Made by a program: the position numbers and the translations under genes. 64,000 bases of DNA from Edolisoma coerulescens (taxonomy: Eukaryota; Chordata; Aves; Passeriformes; Campephagidae): positions 3,748,113-3,812,112 of the forward strand of contig VWZW01005507.1 in the NCBI GenBank assembly GCA_013397115.1, given 5' to 3'. Positions 58,701 to 64,000 of the stretch are shown piece after piece. Position 1 is the first letter of the stretch; each line of letters opens with the position of its first letter. The notes beneath the pieces were generated by a model that was not told the origin of the DNA, did no database searches, and was given only the letters and a program-made list of their open reading frames with translations.

Positions 58701-61700
58701 TGTTGTTGTGGTTGTTGTTGGCTCAGGGCCAGAGAAGTATTTTTAGATAATCTTGAACTGTTGGCTGGTTCCTCCCAAAAGATCCCATAATCCTGTCGTT
58801 AGCAGATTAACCTGTCTTAATCAGCAGTGGGAAAACAGAATTTTTTTCACTCCTGTGGTTGAAGCAGCTATTGCTCCCTGACCATTGCAATTCATTTTGC
58901 TGGTTTATTGTTGTTTTTCTGTAACCCTATTACTGTGTTTCTCGTAGAAACTCCTGTAATGAGATTTCTCAAAACTTTGAACTACCTATTACTTGCATCT
59001 TTACTTGATAATAAATTCCAAACTCAATTTGTTCTTGCTAATCAGTTTCTCTTTTTATTAGGGAATGGATGATCTGCAAGTTAGATCTGCTGCTACAGAT
59101 ATATTTTCTTATCTAGTAGAATTTAGCCCATCCATGGTCCGAGAATTTGTGATGCAAGAGGCCCAGCAGAGTGATGATGTAAGTCGCAGTGGTTTGCAGT
59201 TTGTTGAATATTCCAGTCTTTGGGCAAGCAGGAAACAAACAAAACATCAAAACAAACCTCTAGAAATACAGGAAAAAGTAGATTTAATATACCAACACTT
59301 CTGAGCATGTTGGTGTTGCATGAGTTTACGGTTTTGGAAGTCTGACTAACAAGGATTGTAGGTGTGGAGGGTTGTGCTTGACAGAATTTCTGTATCCAAA
59401 TGCAACTCTCAGCTCTCCAGTTTCATTTAAATTTGTCTTCAAAAAAATTACAGAAACTATGGAAATTACTTTCCACTATTGAAACTGTGTCTAATTGTTT
59501 AGTGGTGTGCTTGTTTGGAATTTTCCTGCAGGACATCCTCCTCATCAATGTGGTCATCGAGCAGATGATCTGTGACACGGATCCGGAGCTCGGGGGAGCT
59601 GTTCAGTTGATGGGGCTGCTGAGAACTCTGATTGACCCAGAGAATATGCTGGCCACAGCCAATGTAAGGAGGTGTGGGGGGTGCAGACACTGCACTGTCT
59701 CAGCAAAGCTGAAAAGCTGGTATTCTCTGTGTTTGCTCTGATACTGTATTTAAACAAGCGAAAAATAAGCTTAAAGTTTCCATTTTGGGACATTGTGCAG
59801 GTGTTTATTAAAAACGTTTTGTCAAGCTTTTTGAGTTGCTGATGTTTTTTCGGTAATGTTTGCATGGGGGGGATTTTTGGTGATGGTGAGCTTGGTTAGT
59901 TGTCCCAAAATGAAGAAACTGATCTTTTTTGAGCAAAAGCTCAACAAGTATACAGGCAGACCTGAAGGAGCCAATAGAATTCTGTGTGGGCTGTTTCCTG
60001 TGTTACTGTTCTTTCGTATTTAAAAGCCTGTGTACAAATCCCAGTGTTTAATAAAGTTATTTTTGTTTTAGAAAACAGAAAAGAGTGAATTTCTCAATTT
60101 CTTCTACAACCATTGCATGCACGTTCTCACCGCGCCGCTTCTGGCCAATACAGCAGAAGATAAATGTGAAAAAGGTACTGAATGTTTCCAGTTTCTTTTT
60201 TTTCCTCCTTTCAGGCCTGCAGTGTTTGGCAGTGACTGACAGTGCTGGTCCCAGGGAGCAGCCTGTGATGCCAGCTGGGAATGCACTTGTGGAAAAGTGC
60301 ACAGAAGGGACAGGGCTTCTGTGGGCAGCAATGCTCAGCTCTTTCCTGCAGCTTTGGGTGCTGCTGTAGCTTCGTGCTGTGGTTTGTGAAAGATGCACTT
60401 CCTTGATGTTAATCATGCTAAGATACAATTGTTAATTGCATTTCAAAAATACTTCCTGTAAAGCAGAGAGTGTCTGTAGGTCTCAAATATTAAGCCAAAA
60501 AAAGTTTTGCACATTCCATCTAAAATCTGTAGTACTCATTTTAATGCATTATTTGAAAAATATAGGAGTGGTGGTTTTATTCTATATAATATTCCTAAGT
60601 TTTGGGTTATACATTTTCACCTAGATGGATTTAAAACTTGTAGGGTAAATTAAATACAGAAATCTCACCTGGCTGCGTTCTTGCTGCATGTTTATGTCCC
60701 TGTAGCTCACAGAAACTTTTGATCTGATGAAAAAATCTGACCATTTGGTAGAATTGATTGTTTATCCCCATCTTTTAAATCTTGGAAGTGCTTTGAAAAC
60801 CTTTTTCTGATTTTTGTTTTTATTTTCTCTCTATCAGATGCAGTAGTTGGATCCACTAAGAGTAATACAATTTGTCCTGGTGAGTTTGAATTGACTTTGA
60901 GTTTTGAAATTTCTCTTGTGTGCTGTATATGGTACTCTATGAAAAAAAAAAAGTTAGGTATGCCCATACTTTATTTCGTTTAATACTTTTTATTGGAACA
61001 GATGCAAGGGCTTTGGTTCACTTGGGACAACTGGAAACTGAAGGAACATTTTCAGCTGGTTTTAAGTTACTGGGGTTTTTTTTCCTAGTCAGCCTTGCTA
61101 CTGAAAGCTTAAATTGTTCATTTTTCTTGCAGATAATTACCAAACAGCACAACTACTTGCCTTAATTTTGGAGCTGCTTACCTTTTGTGTGGAACATCAC
61201 ACATATCACATCAAGAATTACATTATGAACAAAGATTTGCTAAGAAGAGTCCTGGTCTTGATGAATTCAAAACACACCTTTCTGGCCTTGTGTGAGTATG
61301 GAGCTGTTGTGATTTCCTTCTTCCAGGCTTGGTGTGCACTGTGTGGAAGGTGTGCCAGTGTCCACTTGAACCTGGAATTTGTGTCAATGAGCGTGAATGA
61401 GATTTTAATGCTCTGGGTTTGGGGGTGCATCTTCCTCTGGGTGACACCAGGTATTTCAGTTCTTTCCATGAGCCCTGGCATGTGGTTATTAACTCCTTGA
61501 ATTTTTCTTCCCACAGGTGCTCTTCGCTTTATGAGGAGGATAATTGGCCTGAAGGATGAATTTTATAACCGTTACATCACCAAGGGAAACCTCTTTGAGC
61601 CAGTTATCAACGCCCTGCTGGATAACGGCACTCGGTACAACCTGCTCAACTCTGCTGTGATTGAGCTGTTCGAGTTCATCAGAGTGGTGAGTCCAGCTGC

Positions 61701-63760
61701 AGCTCCAGCTCTTGGAGGAGCACCCAGCTCCTTGGAAAACAAGGATTTACAGCAGCTCCTGAGCCACTTGCTGCCAGTGCCTTGATGTGTGGGAGGCTTT
61801 GCTGGGAGCCGCTGTGGTCTGTGAAAGCGAAGGGCAGTTTTTAGTTGTAGGATATTGTAGCTGCTGTCTTTTCCAGCAAGAAGAACATCAGGAATGTTAG
61901 GATTTGCCTGATATGGTGAGAGACTTGTTGGAGAGGGACTGATCAAAGGGTTCCTGGTCCCACATGAACTGCTGTAGTTGCTGAGGAGTGGGGAGAGCTG
62001 GAGCCTGGGAGGAGAACAGGGCACAGCTCTCCTACATAAAATACCTGGTTTAACAGAAGTATCAGAAATACAGTTGGGGCACTGCTGAGTCCATTGTCTG
62101 TTTCTGTGGGAAGCCTAATAAATATTTCTCTATCTCATCTCTTTTATTAAGGATAAATCTGATTTCCTGCTTCACACTTGTATAATATTGTACAATAATG
62201 CTTTGGCTCTGGATAAGGAATCAGTTACTTTCCAAAGTAAACTCAAAAGCTTTCTGAACTTCTGCCTATGCCCATTTGAGGCTGAAACCCTGCTTTGTTC
62301 TTCTGCAGGAAGATATTAAGTCCCTTATTGCACATATAGTTGAAAACTTCTATAATGCACTTGAATCCATTGAATACGTTCAGACGTTCAAGGGACTGAA
62401 GACAAAATATGAGCAAGAAAAGGACCGACAAAGCCAGAAGCTGAACAGGTAGGCCCCAGTTTCTGTGCTCTGAGCCTGGCAGTGGCTGCCACTCTGCAGG
62501 GCTGCTCCTTGCTTTCCTCTTTCCCAGAGGACAGCAGGAGCCAGGAGGCTGGGATTGGGGTTGGGTTTCATTCTTGGTGAAAACTTCTTGGATTAGAAGA
62601 AAGCCCCATCTGCCTTTCCTTGTGGCCAAGTGTAGTAGAGCTGATGTTGGCCAGTGGACTCAATGTTATGTTCAGAAAACTCTCAGCGTAAGAGGAGCAG
62701 AATGTTGCTCTGTCGCTCTGATTTGGGTTTCAGTCTGGCTCATCATCATCTGGGGTGTTGGTGAGTCTTGGGGTGAGGGCAGAACCAGAGATGGAGCTGG
62801 ATTGCCTTCTTAAATGCACTGAATTCCCTCTCAACCTCTGGAAGGCGTTTCTGGTCCTGAGTCTGAAACAGCAGCCAAGCTGGAATCACTGTGTGTGTCT
62901 CTTACAGTGTCCCATCCATATTGCGTAGCAATAGATTCCGCAGGGATGCCAGAGCCTTGGAGGAGGATGAAGAAATGTGGTTCAATGAAGATGAAGAAGA
63001 AGAAGGCGAAGCTGTTGTACCTCCAGTTGAGAAGTCAAAACAGGAGGATGATTTTCCAGATAGCTATGAAAAATTTATGGAAACTAAAAAAGGTATTTAC
63101 TCGGTTTGAGCTTGTTGGCACTGGAAGTGCTCCATGGCAGATACGTGGAGTATCACCTGAGCCAGCCTGTGGTTTGTGCTCTGTACCTCGAGCAGCAGTA
63201 CAGGGTATTCTGTGTAATTGAGTCATGACATCCAAACGTGTCTCTGCAAGCCAGTTTAGGATTAAAATAACAAGTTAAACTGCTTGGAGCACGCATCTGG
63301 TTCAAATGCCATTTAAAAGCAGGACTTTGAATGTGCCTGTGTGCTCCAGGTGAGCCATGTCCCTGGTGCCCTCAGCATCCAGGCTCTGCTCAGTTTGCTG
63401 CTGGCGGGCTCAGGATGGGCTTGGTTGGGGAACTGAGAATTGCAGCAGAATTGGAACCAAAAAACCTGCTGGCTCTGGCCCTGCGATTGCACTGTGATGT
63501 GGATTGTACTCCCTGGTGTGCAGCTGATACCTAAGTGTGACAATGTTTGTCCCTCAGCTAAGGAGAGTGAAGACAAAGAAAATCTTCCCAAAAGGACTTC
63601 AGCTGGGGGATTCAAATTCACTTTTTCCCACTCAGCCAGCGCAGCCAACGGTGCGAACGGTGCAAACAGCAAATCTGTGGCAGCTCAGACATCACCAGCC
63701 AGCTCCAACGGCTCCTCTTCCAAGAGCACGGCCCTGAGCCCGGCGGTGCCGGCCCCCAAG
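46561..63760 (+). CDS. PPP4R3B: PPP4R3B (SMEK2), protein phosphatase 4 regulatory subunit 3B; last exon outside window
   Basis: Regulatory, substrate-targeting subunit of the PP4 holoenzyme (with PPP4C and PPP4R2), mainly nuclear, with family roles in DNA-damage recovery, centromere function and metabolic signalling. Fifteen coding exons join in frame for 788 codons from MSDTRRRVKVYTLNED. Order: N-terminal EVH1/PH-like domain (exons 1-3), which binds FxxP-type motifs; the conserved SMEK/DUF625 domain (621-bp exon 4 onward); ARM/HEAT-like helices (exons 5-13); and an acidic then Ser/Asn-rich tail (exons 14-15). Only the final roughly 30 residues (acidic stretch and basic end in human) are beyond 64 kb. 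The sequence matches 3B rather than 3A by memory of VEVTQDLI, NNTICPDNYQ-like and FTFSHSASAANG stretches. The intron 2 donor is GC. No 32-residue alternative exon known in the long human isoform is seen between exons 9 and 10. Confidence 0.96.
46973..47222 (-). repeat. CR1 LINE 3' tail, antisense, in PPP4R3B intron 1
   Basis: Read on the + strand: GGAATATGCTGAGCTGGAAG, CCCAAGGATCATCCTGGCCC, CAATCCCACCCTGTGCCTGA, GCCCGACCACCCTCTGGGGG and CTAAACCTCCCCTGAC. These are the reverse complement of the CR1 3' end. Confidence 0.93.
48014..48069 (+). CDS. PPP4R3B: PPP4R3B exon 2, with GC splice donor
   Basis: 56 bp. Encodes GSLLLESKINPNTAYQKQQ. The donor is CAG/GCAAGT, a GC donor with otherwise perfect consensus. 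The nearest GT (GTATTA, four bases on) would break the frame into exon 3. Confidence 0.94.
48070..53925 (+). other. PPP4R3B intron 2
   Basis: 5.9-kb GC-AG intron carrying a solo LTR at 52636-53189. No other repeat or exon-like segment recognised; open frames such as 50316-50744 appear to be chance. Confidence 0.6.
52636..53189 (+). mobile_element. Solo LTR of an avian ERVL-like endogenous retrovirus
   Basis: About 554 bp starting TGTCCTGCTTTTGTCTGGGA and ending GGGGTTGAACCACAACT, flanked by the 5-bp direct repeat ACTCT (52631-52635 and 53190-53194). Wording such as GGGACAGAGTTAATTTTC, CAGTGCTGTGGTTTGGATTT and the GGTTGAACCACAAC end matches a widespread avian LTR family. Internal landmarks are GGATAAACTGGGGGG as a weak TATA-like site and AATAAA at 53093-53098. 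No internal viral genes remain. The usual terminal CA appears mutated to CT. Confidence 0.9.
53926..54024 (+). CDS. PPP4R3B: PPP4R3B exon 3
   Basis: 99 bp, phase 0-0. Encodes [20 protein letters not shown] through WEKICQ, completing the EVH1-like domain. Confidence 0.97.
54536..55156 (+). CDS. PPP4R3B: PPP4R3B exon 4, SMEK domain
   Basis: 621 bp, the largest exon, phase 0-0. Encodes VQGKDPSVEVTQDLI, an acidic linker, LPTCELNKLEEIADLV and the SMEK core through VEIVSMLQ. Confidence 0.98.
55157..58045 (+). other. PPP4R3B intron 4
   Basis: 2.9-kb intron with GTAAGT donor and TTGCACAG acceptor. No repeat or embedded gene recognised. Confidence 0.6.
58046..58123 (+). CDS. PPP4R3B: PPP4R3B exon 5
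   Basis: 78 bp, phase 0-0. Encodes EDEKFLSEVFAQLTDEATDD through KRCEL. Confidence 0.97.
58326..58442 (+). CDS. PPP4R3B: PPP4R3B exon 6
   Basis: 117 bp, phase 0-0. Encodes VNFFKEFCAFSQTLQPQNRD through LPALEIVM. Confidence 0.97.
59062..59178 (+). CDS. PPP4R3B: PPP4R3B exon 7
   Basis: 117 bp, phase 0-0. Encodes GMDDLQVRSAATDIFSYLVE through AQQSDD. Confidence 0.97.
59532..59663 (+). CDS. PPP4R3B: PPP4R3B exon 8
   Basis: 132 bp, phase 0-0. Encodes DILLINVVIEQMICDTDPEL through NMLATAN. Confidence 0.97.
60072..60174 (+). CDS. PPP4R3B: PPP4R3B exon 9
   Basis: 103 bp. Encodes KTEKSEFLNFFYNHCMHVLT through EDKCEK and one base of Asp. Confidence 0.97.
60838..60879 (+). CDS. PPP4R3B: PPP4R3B exon 10
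   Basis: 42-bp small exon, phase 1-1. Encodes DAVVGSTKSNTICP. It joins exon 9 directly, giving the short-isoform structure. Confidence 0.93.
61133..61291 (+). CDS. PPP4R3B: PPP4R3B exon 11
   Basis: 159 bp, phase 1-1. Encodes DNYQTAQLLALILELLTFCV through KHTFLAL and one base of Cys. Confidence 0.97.
61517..61686 (+). CDS. PPP4R3B: PPP4R3B exon 12
   Basis: 170 bp. Encodes CALRFMRRIIGLKDEFYNRY through IELFEFIRV, a highly conserved helical repeat region. Confidence 0.97.
62309..62448 (+). CDS. PPP4R3B: PPP4R3B exon 13
   Basis: 140 bp. Encodes EDIKSLIAHIVENFYNALES through QSQKLN and two bases of Ser. Confidence 0.97.
62908..63092 (+). CDS. PPP4R3B: PPP4R3B exon 14, acidic region
   Basis: 185 bp. 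Encodes SVPSILRSNRFRRDARALEE, an Asp/Glu-rich run (NEDEEEEGE), then FPDSYEKFMETKK. Confidence 0.97.
63558..63760 (+). CDS. PPP4R3B: PPP4R3B exon 15, Ser/Asn-rich tail
   Basis: 203 bp. Encodes AKESEDKENLPKRTSAGGFK through VPAPK before donor GTGGGA. It contains a 9-bp tandem repeat giving NGANGAN. The final coding exon is beyond the window. Confidence 0.95.
63647..63664 (+). repeat. 9-bp coding tandem repeat in PPP4R3B
   Basis: AACGGTGCG at 63647-63655 and AACGGTGCA at 63656-63664, followed by AAC. It encodes NGANGAN in the disordered tail and keeps the frame. Confidence 0.9.
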
Positions 63761-64000
63761 GTGGGAGAACTTGTGTGGGGCTGTCCCAGGGTAACAGCAG
63801 CAACAGCCTGTGGGCAGCAGGGCTGAGCTGGTGATAAATTCACCCTGAGCCCTCCAGTGAATCCCTGATTGCTCTGGGGAGGTCTGAGTGGGGCTGGACT
63901 CTGTTGGAATCTGGTGGGCGTGGTCTCATCCCGCATCCTCTGCATCGTTTCACTGTTGCCACTTTTTTCCCTGCCCGGTTGCTGCTCTGTGTGTCTGATG
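63761..64000 (+). other. PPP4R3B intron before the last coding exon (5' part)
   Basis: Starts with donor GTGGGA and continues past the window. Nothing else recognised. Confidence 0.6.

Noticed and set aside
61531..61785. Frame continuing past PPP4R3B exon 12
   Set aside because: The part after 61686 follows a GTGAGT donor and loses family similarity; it is intron read-through.

Overview
The window is vertebrate nuclear DNA, almost certainly from a bird. Small multi-exon genes are separated by short introns, there are several CR1 LINE tails, and one solo LTR of an avian ERVL-like family sits in an intron. I cannot name the species from sequence alone. Three genes, all on the + strand, follow one another in the order EFEMP1, PNPT1, PPP4R3B, the same order and relative orientation I recall from human 2p16. 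I found no bacterial, CRISPR or tRNA features and no clearly new biological system.

Region by region. 1-8.63 kb holds the last five coding exons and the 3' UTR of EFEMP1 (fibulin-3, an extracellular matrix protein); the 5' part lies before the window. 8.63-27.3 kb is a gene-poor spacer with degraded repeats, an 83-base assembly gap and scattered open frames that look like chance. 27.3-27.68 kb is the CpG-rich promoter and damaged first exon of PNPT1. 29.07-41.37 kb carries PNPT1 exons 2-28, whose frames join without a break for 729 residues. 41.4-46.38 kb is the PNPT1 3' end and a second spacer. From 46.38 kb to the end lies PPP4R3B: promoter, exon 1 and fourteen further coding exons (788 codons), with the last coding exon beyond the window.

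The three products act in different places: fibulin-3 is secreted, PNPT1 is a mitochondrial 3'-5' exoribonuclease, and PPP4R3B is a targeting subunit of protein phosphatase 4. I see no sign that they form a functional unit; the value of the window is three well-resolved gene models. The most notable details are: the PNPT1 start codon apparently lost at a single-N gap; an ISRE-like site and a 32-bp tandem duplication in its promoter; two adjacent perfect hairpins in its intron 9; a splice donor three bases after its stop codon; a changed KH GXXG loop; a GC-AG intron and an upstream ORF in PPP4R3B; a solo LTR with an intact 5-bp target duplication; and an abrupt jump in third-position GC inside EFEMP1.
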